From: Tectiglobus sp963922535
Lineage (GTDB): Bacteria > Pseudomonadota > Alphaproteobacteria > Rhizobiales > Hyphomicrobiaceae
Length of the DNA stretch: 7,988 bases
Reading direction: 5' to 3'
Assembly (NCBI GenBank): GCA_963922535.1
Contig: CAWUIN010000119.1
Location: forward strand, 1-7,988
Shown here: one piece after another, positions 1 through 6,995 of the stretch
How the letters are laid out: every line of letters begins with the position of its first letter
Position numbering within the stretch: position 1 is the stretch's first letter
Notes under the pieces: generated by a model
Databases searched by the model: none
What the model saw: the letters and a program-made list of their open reading frames with translations, nothing else
Told to the model about the DNA's origin: nothing
Position numbers and translations under genes: made by a program

Positions 1-342
1 AAATTCCCTTAAAAATCAGAAATTCAGGCTGTTTGCACAGTTTTGCAATTACCTCAACAGGCTGATATTTACATGCGGCACGGAGATTTCAAGCGCTGAG
101 GGCAGCTCTCCCAAACAAACGCTTTAATTTTAGTATTAAGAAGTTCGCGAAGTGTGGCTTCGGCCCAGAAAACCGAATCATTTATTTGGGTAGACACCCT
201 AAAACAAAACCAATCGCCGGATGCATCCAGCAAGTCGCACCAGCCGCTTGAGGCAGCTTGAGGCTTGCGTGTTGTCACCGCTGCGGGTATCCCTTGATGC
301 CGCGCTTGAAAATTTGCGCGCAACTTGAATGAGGACATCGAA
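1..342. other. non-coding region upstream of asd
   Basis: No supported gene lies here. Short reading frames on the minus strand show no family motif, no ribosome site and no sensible composition. The first 60 bases and the stretch around 125-215 are AT-rich. The asd promoter should lie in the last 150 bases, but I see no convincing -35/-10 pair. A 9-base direct repeat at 246-264 and the asd ribosome site at 331-335 are the only definite small signals. Confidence 0.6.
246..264. repeat. tandem 9-bp direct repeat GCTTGAGGC upstream of asd
   Basis: GCTTGAGGC occurs at 246-254 and again at 256-264, one base apart, giving a 10-base period, close to one helical turn. It lies about 80 bases before the asd start codon, where promoter or operator elements would be expected. 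The repeat is seen directly; a regulatory role is only inferred and could be chance. Confidence 0.4.
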
Positions 343-1389
343 ATGGGCTATAAGATTGCCATTATCGGCGCAACCGGAGCGGTGGGCCGAGAAATGCTGA
401 ACGTCCTCGCCGACCGGAAATTTCCGGCCGATGAGGTCCATGCTGTTGCATCGCGCCGTTCGCTTGGCCGTGAAGTCAGCTTTGGCGAGAAAAAACTTAA
501 ATGCCAGGACCTTGAAACATTCGATTTCACAAAATGTGACATCGCACTCATGAGTGCGGGCGGCAGTGTTTCGAAGGAGTGGGCGCTGAAGATCGGCGAA
601 ACAGGCTGCCTGGTGATCGATAATTCATCGGCCTGGCGTTATGATATCGATGTGCCGTTGATCGTGCCGGAAGTTAATGCGCATGTGCTTGCTCCCTATA
701 TGGCGAAAGGCGTGCGCAAGAATATCATCGCCAACCCGAACTGCTCTACAGCCCAGCTGGTTGTCGCGCTGAAACCGCTGCATGATGAAAATCCAATCAA
801 ACGCGTGGTAGTTTCCACCTATCAATCCGCGTCCGGGGCAGGGCAGGCCGGCATGGATGAACTTTGGCACCAGACTAAGGGCATGTACGTACCTGGTCAG
901 GAAATCGAAGCGCAGAAGTTTACCAAGCAGATTGCCTTTAATGTCATTCCGCACATCGACGTCTTCATGGAAGACGGATATACCAAGGAAGAATGGAAAA
1001 TGATGGCGGAAACGAAAAAGATACTTGATCCCAGGATCAAGCTGACGGCAACCTGCGTGCGCGTGCCGGTCTTTGTCGGGCATTCCGAGGCCGTCAACAT
1101 TGAGTTCGAAAACCCGATGACGGTGGCCGAAGCCCGCAGCATCCTGCGTGAGGCGCCAGGTGTTCTGGTTGTCGATAAACGCGAGGATGGCGGCTACGTC
1201 ACGCCAGCTGAATGCGCCGGTGAATACGCGACCTATGTCAGCCGTATCCGCGAGGATGCAACGGTTGAAAATGGTCTCGTCATGTGGGTTGTGTCAGACA
1301 ACCTGCTGAAAGGCGCTGCGCTGAATTCGATCCAGATCGCCGAAGCAATCGTTGAGCAAGGACTGTTGCAAAAAGACAAGGCAGCTTGA
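343..1389 (+). CDS. asd: aspartate-semialdehyde dehydrogenase
   Basis: Cytoplasmic enzyme that reduces aspartyl-4-phosphate to L-aspartate-4-semialdehyde with NADPH, the branch point to lysine/diaminopimelate, threonine, methionine and isoleucine. The 348-residue product is normal length for the family. Visible features are the N-terminal dinucleotide-binding GATGAVG (residues 9-15), the catalytic cysteine 134 in NPNCST, the YQSASGAG segment (about 160-167), and arginine 240 and histidine 247 in the RVPVFVGHSEAVNIEF substrate/catalytic segment. The start at 343 is chosen because GAGGA at 331-335 sits seven bases before this ATG; an in-frame TTG at 325 would place that site inside the gene. 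The reading frame is intact. A GNAT gene follows 38 bases later and may be cotranscribed. The identification is secure. Confidence 0.97.
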   Translation: MGYKIAIIGATGAVGREMLNVLADRKFPADEVHAVASRRSLGREVSFGEKKLKCQDLETFDFTKCDIALMSAGGSVSKEWALKIGETGCLVIDNSSAWRYDIDVPLIVPEVNAHVLAPYMAKGVRKNIIANPNCSTAQLVVALKPLHDENPIKRVVVSTYQSASGAGQAGMDELWHQTKGMYVPGQEIEAQKFTKQIAFNVIPHIDVFMEDGYTKEEWKMMAETKKILDPRIKLTATCVRVPVFVGHSEAVNIEFENPMTVAEARSILREAPGVLVVDKREDGGYVTPAECAGEYATYVSRIREDATVENGLVMWVVSDNLLKGAALNSIQIAEAIVEQGLLQKDKAA

Positions 1390-1427
1390 TTTTATTGCAC
1401 GCAACGCCTTTACATGGCTGTAGCTTA

Positions 1428-1976
1428 ATGATCGAAATTATTCCCTATGCGGCCTTTTCCGTTCCAGGCGGATGCCAGGAAATCGATGCAATTTTTTATG
1501 CGGCAAGCGCTACGCAGTGCTTCGCAAGCGCCGCCGAGAAAACTGCTTTCCACTGGCGCTGGCTGGGACGATATCTGACCAAAGAACCGGAGCACAGCTT
1601 TCTTGCCATTACCCCGCAGAACCATGTTGCGGGCTATTTGGCTGGTAGTATTTCAGATCCTGCAAAACGGCCTGAATTCAATGAACTTAAATATTTTCAG
1701 GCATTTGCGCATCTGACGGCACTTTATCCTGCCCATTTTCATGTTAATATTGCAACCAAATTGCGCTCCGGTGGTGTTGGCACGCGGTTGATTTCCGCTT
1801 TTGCGGCTCATGCCATTGATTCTGGTGCCACCGGCATGCACATCGTAACGGGCAGAAATGCGCGTAACGTCGCGTTTTACAGGCGCAATGGATTTGTTGA
1901 ACTGGCGAGCACGACACATAACGATCAAGACGTTGTCTTATTTGCGCGTAAGCTGACAGCATGCGATCAAGTTTGA
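1428..1976 (+). CDS. GNAT-family N-acetyltransferase
   Basis: Predicted cytoplasmic acetyl-CoA-dependent N-acyltransferase of 182 residues; the acceptor substrate cannot be told. The GNAT core is clear: a beta strand with HVNIATKL (about 105-112), the acetyl-CoA pyrophosphate loop RSGGVGTR (113-120), helix alpha-3 (about 120-132), and the C-terminal NARNVAFYRRNGF motif (144-156), in which the tyrosine and NGF are typical. The YPAHFHVN segment before the loop recalls the GNAT subgroup with YPAHLHI. The start is uncertain: ATG 1428 fits the family's usual N-terminus but has only a weak ribosome site. A TTG at 1386 overlaps the asd stop (TTGA) and would allow translational coupling, but it adds 14 residues with no family look. 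Closeness to asd suggests one transcript, not necessarily one pathway. Confidence 0.85.
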   Translation: MIEIIPYAAFSVPGGCQEIDAIFYAASATQCFASAAEKTAFHWRWLGRYLTKEPEHSFLAITPQNHVAGYLAGSISDPAKRPEFNELKYFQAFAHLTALYPAHFHVNIATKLRSGGVGTRLISAFAAHAIDSGATGMHIVTGRNARNVAFYRRNGFVELASTTHNDQDVVLFARKLTACDQV

Positions 1977-2000
1977 GCCAAATGTCATACAGCAGATACG

Positions 2001-2028
2001 TTGCATCGGATTATTGGTCATTAATACT
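2001..2028 (+). promoter_or_regulatory. possible sigma70-type promoter for the GMC gene
   Basis: TTGCAT (2001-2006) and AATACT (2023-2028) are 16 bases apart in the 87-base gap before the GMC oxidoreductase. Both match the consensus only partly (4 of 6 each). Transcription would begin near 2035, leaving a leader of about 29 bases with GGAGG at 2054-2058. Plausible but weak. Confidence 0.3.
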
Positions 2029-2063
2029 CGAAACGGATGATTTGAAGCCGGACGGAGGCCTCG

Positions 2064-3695
2064 ATGCGCGATATGCTTGAGACGTATGATTATATCGTTG
2101 TCGGCGGCGGTATGGCAGGCTGTCTACTTGCCAACCGTTTGTCGCAAAATTCCGATGTGCGTGTGGTTCTGCTGGAGGCCGGCGGCAAGGACGATTACAT
2201 CGGGGCCCATATCCCTGCCGGTTACTTCTACCGCCACGATAATCTGCGTGTTGACTGGGGCTTCAGGACTGCTGCCATCGGCGGTCTTGGCGGCCGCAGT
2301 CTCGATTATACTCTTGGCAAAATTTTTGGTGGCGGCTCTTCGATCAACGCCATGATCTACATGCGCGGCCAGGCAGGCGACTATGATCAGTGGCGTGAGG
2401 CTGGCAATCCCGGCTGGGGGTGGAATGATGTTCTGCCTTACTTCCTGAGACATGAAGATCAGCTTGCGCTGGAATTCGATGATTTCGATGATATGCATAG
2501 AAGGGGCGGTGAATGGCGGGTAGAGAAGCCGCGGATGAGCTGGGATATTCTGGATGCGTGGGCCGCCGCTGCGGAGCAGGCGGGCATAGCGCAAATCAGT
2601 GATTTTAATCGTGGAGATAACGAAGGCAGTGGTTATTTTCATTTCAATCAAAGGGCAGGCTGGCGCTGGAATACGGTCAGCGCCTTTCTGAAGCCGGCAC
2701 TTGACCGCCCAAACCTGACTGTTGTGACGCATGCCGCGGTGCAACGTCTCATTCTGCAAGAACACAAGGTGATCGGCGTCGAGATGCTCAGGAACCGTAT
2801 TCCGATGCGCCTTGGCGCAAAACGCGAGGTTATTCTTGCCGCCGGCAGCATAGGTTCGCCGCGGCTTTTGCAGTTATCCGGTATTGGCCCGGGCGGAGTA
2901 TTACGCCGATGTGGTATCGAGGTTCTCTGCGATCAGCCGGAGGTGGGGGCGAATTTGCAGGATCATCTAGAGGTGCGCTGCGTTTATAAGGTGGCCGGCG
3001 TTAAGACGCTTAACGAGAACGTGCAGACGCTATGGCAAAAAGCCAAAATCGTATTTGAGTATGCAACTCAACGGAATGGGCCGCTCTCAATGGCGCCCTC
3101 ACTGCTTGGTACATTTACCAGATCTGATGCATCTCAGGATGCAGCCAATTTACAATATCACATCCGGCCGTTTTCACTGGACGGGCTAGGTGAGGCTTTT
3201 CACAAATTTCCCGCGTTCACGGCAGGTGTCTGCAATGTGCGGCCGACAAGCCGGGGATATGTGCAGATTACATCGCCTAACTATGATGTTCAGCCTGAAA
3301 TTCAGCCGAATTATCTGTCAACCGAGGTGGACTGCTACGTCGCCGCGGACGCCATCCGCTTGACGCGTGCAATCGTTGGGCAGCCGCCATTGCAGGCTTT
3401 AACGCCTGAGGAAATCCAGCCGGGAGCGAATATCGCAAGCGACGATTTGGAGAGTCTTGTCGATGCCGCCCGCGATGGTGCCAACTCTCTTTTTCACCCT
3501 GTCGGCACATGCCGCATGGGCAGCGATGCGCATGCGGTTGTCGATCCGCGTCTCAAAGTTAATGGTGTCGATGGGCTCAGGGTTGTTGACGCTTCGATCA
3601 TGCCGTCAATCCCATCCGGCAATCCAGGCGCGCCCACTCTGATGATTGCCGAAAAGGGAGCTGCAATGATCCTTGAGGACTGGAAAACGTCGTAG
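2064..3695 (+). CDS. GMC-family FAD-dependent oxidoreductase (choline/alcohol dehydrogenase-like)
   Basis: Flavoprotein of 543 residues, normal for bacterial GMC enzymes that oxidise an alcohol such as choline, a polyol or an aliphatic alcohol. Domains in order: FAD-binding beta-alpha-beta with VVGGGMAG (12-19) ending in the ribose-binding glutamate of LLEAGG (36-41); GMC signature 1 around GKIFGGGSSINAMIYMRG (85-102); signature 2, GSIGSPRLLQLSGIG (261-275); and the C-terminal catalytic histidine 478 in FHPVGTCRMG, paired with asparagine 520 in SGNPGAPT. No signal peptide or membrane segment is visible, so it is probably cytoplasmic. ATG 2064 is chosen because GGAGG at 2054-2058 is five bases upstream; the ATG at 2073 would be 14 away. 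No betB or betI neighbour supports choline as substrate, so no symbol is given. The cofactor family is certain, the substrate unknown. Confidence 0.93.
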   Translation: MRDMLETYDYIVVGGGMAGCLLANRLSQNSDVRVVLLEAGGKDDYIGAHIPAGYFYRHDNLRVDWGFRTAAIGGLGGRSLDYTLGKIFGGGSSINAMIYMRGQAGDYDQWREAGNPGWGWNDVLPYFLRHEDQLALEFDDFDDMHRRGGEWRVEKPRMSWDILDAWAAAAEQAGIAQISDFNRGDNEGSGYFHFNQRAGWRWNTVSAFLKPALDRPNLTVVTHAAVQRLILQEHKVIGVEMLRNRIPMRLGAKREVILAAGSIGSPRLLQLSGIGPGGVLRRCGIEVLCDQPEVGANLQDHLEVRCVYKVAGVKTLNENVQTLWQKAKIVFEYATQRNGPLSMAPSLLGTFTRSDASQDAANLQYHIRPFSLDGLGEAFHKFPAFTAGVCNVRPTSRGYVQITSPNYDVQPEIQPNYLSTEVDCYVAADAIRLTRAIVGQPPLQALTPEEIQPGANIASDDLESLVDAARDGANSLFHPVGTCRMGSDAHAVVDPRLKVNGVDGLRVVDASIMPSIPSGNPGAPTLMIAEKGAAMILEDWKTS

Positions 3696-3856
3696 GGTCC
3701 TTTTGGCCGTTCTCGACCTTTCAGGCACGTTAAGGCTGCTCTCTGACATTCTTTTGAATTGGCGGAACAGAAAATCCATCGCATAAGATATCCATCAGGG
3801 CCCTTAGCGGTTGTGTTGTGGGAGCCATCTTTTATAAGTCAAGGAGTGGTTATATC

Positions 3857-4327
3857 ATGATCCGCTGGATTTTGTTGTTTATGAGCCATACCGTGGTGCT
3901 TGCCATTGGTTTTGCGCTGGGGATTTATTTTCTGCCTATTCTGATCGCACCTGAAGGTCCGGACAAGACGATGCTGGCTGAGACAGCCAGGGCATCTTTG
4001 TTTAAAGGTGAGCTCACCCGTGATCTTAAGGGGAGCGATTTTCTGCACTGGGGTGAAGGGACGATCAGTGTGTCGAAGAGCAGGATTGCACACGAAGGCA
4101 GGCTGTCCCCCGGCCCCGACTACAAGCTTTACCTGACCAAAGAGTTTGTTGAAGACGAAGAACAGTTTTTTAAGGCCAGGGCTGATGCGGTGCGGATTGG
4201 CGACGTTAAAACCTTTAATGGTTTTATACTGGACGTGCCGGGAGATGTCGATGTTGAACAATACACGACGGCCGTGATCTGGTGTGAAAGATTTTCAGAA
4301 TTTATCACGGCGACGAAATATCGATAG
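3857..4327 (+). CDS. membrane-anchored DM13-domain protein
   Basis: Small protein of 156 residues. An N-terminal hydrophobic stretch (about 4-30), preceded by arginine 3, should act as a signal anchor with the rest in the periplasm. Residues about 46-154 fit the DM13 domain: GPDYKLYL (86-93), a central strand before FNGFILDVP (120-128), and the closing VIWCERFSEFITA (140-152) with the family's near-invariant cysteine 143. DM13 is proposed from comparative work to take part in electron transfer, with that cysteine in a redox or cofactor role, but bacterial stand-alone members have no established function. The start at 3857 follows AAGGAG (3841-3846) at ten bases; the TTG further upstream lacks this support. 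It lies 161 bases behind the GMC oxidoreductase, so a redox link is conceivable but unproven. Confidence 0.82.
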   Translation: MIRWILLFMSHTVVLAIGFALGIYFLPILIAPEGPDKTMLAETARASLFKGELTRDLKGSDFLHWGEGTISVSKSRIAHEGRLSPGPDYKLYLTKEFVEDEEQFFKARADAVRIGDVKTFNGFILDVPGDVDVEQYTTAVIWCERFSEFITATKYR

Positions 4328-4434
4328 TACATGGGAAGATAAAATCTCATGTAAAACGCCGGGTTGTGTGCTGTATTGCAAAACGGCACACCGTGACGGC
4401 CAGACCGCAATGCAGTGATATGCGGTAAGGACCA
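4328..4434. terminator. convergent-gene gap with three small hairpins
   Basis: Between the ends of the DM13 gene and the helicase gene lie three stem-loops: 4328-4336 with 4345-4353 (9 bp, one G-U pair, 8-base loop); 4366-4374 with 4383-4391 (9 bp, one G-U pair, 8-base loop); and 4404-4409 with 4421-4426 (6 bp, perfect). None is followed by a clear run of T on either strand, so a classical intrinsic terminator is not proven. Position suggests transcription ending or mRNA 3' protection for both genes. Confidence 0.4.
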
Positions 4435-5751
4435 TCAATTCACGCTTGTACAAGTTTGCAGTGCAGGGAAAAGCTGCTCGTATGCGGCAGCCTCGGGATC
4501 AAAGAGGATATCTGCAGGGCGCAGCGTCCGGGCAAGCGCCATGCCCTCGAGTGAACGGCATCTGGAAAGCGCCACATAGGCCTGGCCATGGACAAAGGTG
4601 CCGCGCCCGAAATCGATATAGACGTTATCAAGAGTGAGCCCCTGGCTCTTATGAATGGTTAATGCCCAGGCGAGACGTAGTGGGAATTGCTTAAACGTGC
4701 CGGCGATCGTCTCAACGACCTTTTCAGTTTCCTTATCAAAGGCATAACGGCGGTTTTCCCATGAGACAGGCTCAATCTCGTGATCGCGGCCTTTCACTCT
4801 TACCCAAACGCGGTCCGAAGTCAGGCGCGCAATTTCGGCAATGGTACCGTTCACCCAGCGCTGGTCGGGATCGTTGCGTAAAAGCATCACCTTGGCGCCT
4901 GGCTTGAGCGTCAATGCGGATTCGGTTGGAAAGGAATTGTTGTTGAAATCGCCTGAAACGCCAGCTTCGAATACCGTTTCATCGCCGGCGAGTGCATTAA
5001 GATAGGCAAGATTGATGCGATTGGCGGCGGCATTTGTGGGCGTTAAAATAACGTAGGCCTGGCCTTCGGACAGCGTTCTGATCGGATGCACCCGTTCGTT
5101 CAGAACGGCCAGATGTGTATCGGTTGCCTGACCGCTACGAATGGCATTAAGGACATTGACAAGACGGTCGTCGGTTTGGCGGAAAACCTGCTGCAGTTCA
5201 ATATACTGCATGCCGTCGCCTTCACTCAGGGCCGGCACGGTGAAGAAAAACGGGCCGTTATAATTTTCCTTGAGAATCTGGACTTCCTCGCCACGCACCA
5301 CGGGCGGCAGCTGATGCAGATCGCCGAACATGATGAGCCGCACACCGCCGAACGGTTCGCGCGCGCGGCCGCGGTTTATGCGGAGAGACTGGTCTATGGC
5401 CCACATGACATCGGAGCGCACCATTGAGATTTCATCGATAATGAGATAATCGAGCTTGCGCATCACCCGGCCGTTACGGCTGCGGCGGATATCCTCCCGG
5501 CCAATCAGGCGCGGGGGGAAGCCAAAAAAGGAATGAATAGTCTGCCCGCCGACATTAACGCCTGCAAGCCCTGTCGGCGCGAGCACGACAGCCTTGTCAC
5601 CGACAAGTTCCCTGATCGCCCGCAGCAGCGTCGATTTGCCAGTGCCGGCTCTCCCGGTGATAAAAATGTGGCCGCCGCCGTCATTGAGAATGAAATCGGC
5701 TGCAGCCTGATATTCTTTCGTCGGCGTTACGCCGGATGGCCACTTGATCAT
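4435..5751 (-). CDS. Pif1/RecD-like superfamily 1B DNA helicase (AAA ATPase)
   Basis: ATP-dependent 5'-3' DNA helicase-like protein of 438 residues. Motifs in order: Walker A GRAGTGKST (33-41); motif Ia around VVLAPTGLAG (55-64); the Pif1-type TIHSFFGFPP (71-80); Walker B LIIDEISMV (103-111); motif III FGDLHQLPPV (142-151); and near the C-terminus TIHKSQGLTL (365-374) and the arginine-finger motif YVALSRCRSLEGM (392-404). This is a complete, compact core without added nuclease or zinc domains. Known relatives unwind G-quadruplexes or stalled forks, or accompany mobile elements; which applies here cannot be told. ATG at 5751 is preferred, with a weak GAG upstream. A TTG at 5778 would add nine residues but has no ribosome site. 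The gene converges on the DM13 gene. Confidence 0.9.
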   Translation of the reverse strand: MIKWPSGVTPTKEYQAAADFILNDGGGHIFITGRAGTGKSTLLRAIRELVGDKAVVLAPTGLAGVNVGGQTIHSFFGFPPRLIGREDIRRSRNGRVMRKLDYLIIDEISMVRSDVMWAIDQSLRINRGRAREPFGGVRLIMFGDLHQLPPVVRGEEVQILKENYNGPFFFTVPALSEGDGMQYIELQQVFRQTDDRLVNVLNAIRSGQATDTHLAVLNERVHPIRTLSEGQAYVILTPTNAAANRINLAYLNALAGDETVFEAGVSGDFNNNSFPTESALTLKPGAKVMLLRNDPDQRWVNGTIAEIARLTSDRVWVRVKGRDHEIEPVSWENRRYAFDKETEKVVETIAGTFKQFPLRLAWALTIHKSQGLTLDNVYIDFGRGTFVHGQAYVALSRCRSLEGMALARTLRPADILFDPEAAAYEQLFPALQTCTSVN

Positions 5752-6001
5752 TTTCTCGTTTAGCAACGCCTGTGGCAAATGACTGGCAAAGCCGGGTGCC
5801 TGCGGATTCAGGGAACGGCAGTCATATCTCCAATAATGCTAACACAGACAAAACAGCCAGGAAAGTGTATCGCAAAACTCTCGATCGAAACACTCTCGCT
5901 TAACCTGTGCGTGTTACATTTGAAATCGACAAATGGAATATCGGGGCGCAGCATCTGGTGAGACTATGGACGCCGTGCCTTCAAGATCGAGAGAGGCGAT
6001 C
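5752..6001. other. intergenic region upstream of the helicase and the small ORF
   Basis: A 250-base gap that should hold the promoter of the minus-strand helicase and, if the small peptide at 6002 is real, its promoter too. Very short frames occur but none has domain features. The exact 12-mer TATGGACGCCGT at 5965-5976 recurs at 6141-6152; beyond those bases the copies do not match. I see no convincing promoter hexamer pair on either strand. Confidence 0.45.
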
Positions 6002-6136
6002 ATGGCAGAACAATCAGGCTCGCGTACCAAGCAAACCACCCCAACCAGACCGACGTTTGGTATCCTGTTTTCTCGCGCGACCGTTGCTTTAAGTTTTTGC
6101 CTGCTTATGATTGAAGGGCTGAAACTTATTCCATAA
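6002..6136 (+). CDS. possible small single-pass membrane protein, 44 residues
   Basis: Unrecognised small frame. The start has a good ribosome site, GAGAGG at 5991-5996, five bases before ATG 6002. The product begins with a hydrophilic, basic, threonine/proline-rich stretch (residues 1-22) and continues into a hydrophobic segment of about 17 residues (TFGILF, then ATVALSFCLLMI), ending in EGLKLIP. This pattern fits a short inner-membrane peptide with a cytoplasmic N-terminus. The frame runs upstream to an ATG at 5933, but that part looks unstructured and has no ribosome site. A hairpin with T-rich flank (6139-6206) directly follows the stop and could end the transcript. Alternatives are a chance frame or a small toxin; no family is recognised. 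Conservation of the frame in relatives would decide. Confidence 0.4.
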   Translation: MAEQSGSRTKQTTPTRPTFGILFSRATVALSFCLLMIEGLKLIP

Positions 6137-6138
6137 AC

Positions 6139-6348
6139 GGTATGGACGCCGTCTGCTGCACTGTCTCAGATGTATCCCGCGTGCACATACGGCTTCATAC
6201 CATTTTCTGTCGCGTATGATAACCAGCCAAACACCCCAGGCGAGGAGGAATGCCCGGGGTGAGAGAGACCGCTCATACAAGCGCTAAGTAATGAGCGGAT
6301 TGGACATAACGCTTTCGTAAGAGCCGGACAAGCAGTCTGTGTCGCTCT
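6139..6348 (+). ncRNA. cluster of four consecutive stem-loops, candidate structured RNA
   Basis: Four hairpins follow one another. First, 6139-6201: nested stems GGTATG/CATACC, GCCGT/ACGGC and TGCAC/GTGCA, followed by ATTTTCT. Second, 6232-6241 with 6252-6261: CACCCCAGGC against GCCCGGGGTG with one mismatch and a GA-rich loop that contains a Shine-Dalgarno-like AGGAGG (TCCTCC on the other strand). Third, 6269-6276 with 6291-6298: CCGCTCAT/ATGAGCGG, perfect. Fourth, 6320-6348: AGAGC plus GACA pairing TGTC plus GCTCT. The stems are seen in the sequence; that they form an RNA gene is inference. Orientation is open. On the minus strand the second loop would expose TCCTCC, as in small RNAs that pair with ribosome sites. 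It could also be the 3' region of the small ORF or of the ParB-like gene's transcript. Confidence 0.3.
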
Positions 6349-6400
6349 GACGCCACATGAGCGAGCGCTTAAAAACGTATCTCAGAACTCTACCGAGCAC

Positions 6401-6748
6401 TCACCGGCGGCACTGATGCAGCAAAAAATGTACGTTGATTACCTTCGGTGACGGTAGGTTCGTCCAGAACTCACGGGCAATCCGCCGAGCAGCGGTAATA
6501 CGGTGGCCACCATCGATCACGAGCCACTGTCCCTGAGCATCGACCTGCACCACAATACGCGGTGCTCCACCGTACCCCTTGCGCCGAATGATACGCATCA
6601 GCCGATGCAAACGTTCCGTTTCCGGTCGCTCTGCACCTATTAAGGGGAGCGAACCGAGTAGGCGGGCAGGTACGTCAACCTCCGCAATCCCATTAACGAA
6701 CGTAATATACTTTAGATCTTCAATAAAGTAGAGGTATAGCATTGGCAT
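6401..6748 (-). CDS. orphan ParB/sulfiredoxin-like domain protein
   Basis: Protein of 115 residues resembling the ParB N-terminal/sulfiredoxin-like fold. The key segment is GAPRIVVQVDAQGQWLVIDG (61-80) followed by GHRITAARRIA (81-91): a strand, a turn, and the DGGHR phosphate-binding motif plus helix typical of the fold. The N-terminal part (1-50) carries a VDVPARLL segment, as in family members that begin with a strand setting target sites. There is no helix-turn-helix or dimerisation domain, so it is not a complete partition ParB, and no parA is nearby. Members of this fold bind CTP, act as nucleases, or are ATP/ADP-dependent enzymes; the activity here is unknown. ATG 6748 is chosen because GGGGGA (minus strand, about 6756-6761) lies seven bases upstream; an in-frame TTG at 6787 lacks such a site. 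It stands alone in gene-poor DNA. Confidence 0.7.
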   Translation of the reverse strand: MPMLYLYFIEDLKYITFVNGIAEVDVPARLLGSLPLIGAERPETERLHRLMRIIRRKGYGGAPRIVVQVDAQGQWLVIDGGHRITAARRIAREFWTNLPSPKVINVHFLLHQCRR

Positions 6749-6787
6749 ATGAATGTCCCCCTGGATGCGATAATTTTCCAGACGCAA

Positions 6788-6793
6788 TGTATA
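6788..6793 (-). promoter_or_regulatory. possible -10 element for the ParB-like gene
   Basis: On the minus strand TATACA, preceded by TTTAG, lies about 40 bases before the ATG at 6748. Transcription would start near 6781, giving a leader of about 33 bases that includes the GGGGGA ribosome site. No good -35 hexamer is found at 16-18 bases; GTGACA lies too far at 23. Tentative. Confidence 0.25.
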
Positions 6794-6864
6794 CTAAATC
6801 TCAAAGCTTAGAAAATTGTCACTAAACTATCATGTTCGCATTTTAGCGCGTAGGCGCGATATAA

Positions 6865-6926
6865 GGTGTGGCCAGTGTTGAGCAGAAATCACACCAAACA
6901 TCCCAAGTTTGGGGGAGCTTGGGATG
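6865..6926. repeat. two adjacent stem-loops in AT-rich DNA
   Basis: GGTGTG (6865-6870) pairs with CACACC (6890-6895), and CATCCCAAG (6899-6907) pairs perfectly with CTTGGGATG (6918-6926) around a 10-base G-rich loop. The second stem is nine pairs without mismatch. There is no T-run immediately after on the plus strand, so a terminator is unlikely. They may belong to an RNA or be protein-binding inverted repeats. Confidence 0.4.
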
Positions 6927-6995
6927 GTACATTTTATTGATAGCAGCGGTCTGAAAAATATGTTTCAAATCAACGATTTAGACATTTTTAGGCAA

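Noticed and set aside
625..1083. 152-codon minus-strand open frame inside asd
   Set aside because: Antisense shadow of asd; no ribosome site or recognisable domain.
2124..2765. 213-codon minus-strand open frame opposite the GMC gene
   Set aside because: It lies entirely antisense to a gene with clear GMC signatures, has no family motif, and is explained by the codon bias of the real gene.
3811..3838. TTGTGT and TATAAG with a 16-base spacer before the DM13 gene
   Set aside because: Transcription would start inside the ribosome site at 3841-3846, removing it from the mRNA, so this hexamer pair is unlikely to be the real promoter.
5086..5427. 113-codon plus-strand frame opposite the helicase
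   Set aside because: It covers the helicase region around Walker B and motif III, which are clearly coding on the minus strand; its sequence shows no domain.
5965..6152. 12-base exact repeat TATGGACGCCGT at 5965-5976 and 6141-6152
   Set aside because: Similarity stops abruptly at both ends of the 12-mer and there are no flanking inverted repeats, so a mobile-element or attachment-site reading is unsupported.
6089..6280. 63-codon minus-strand frame with a hydrophobic stretch
   Set aside because: It begins with TTG without a ribosome site and runs through three hairpin arms, whose pairing constraints explain the sequence better than coding does.
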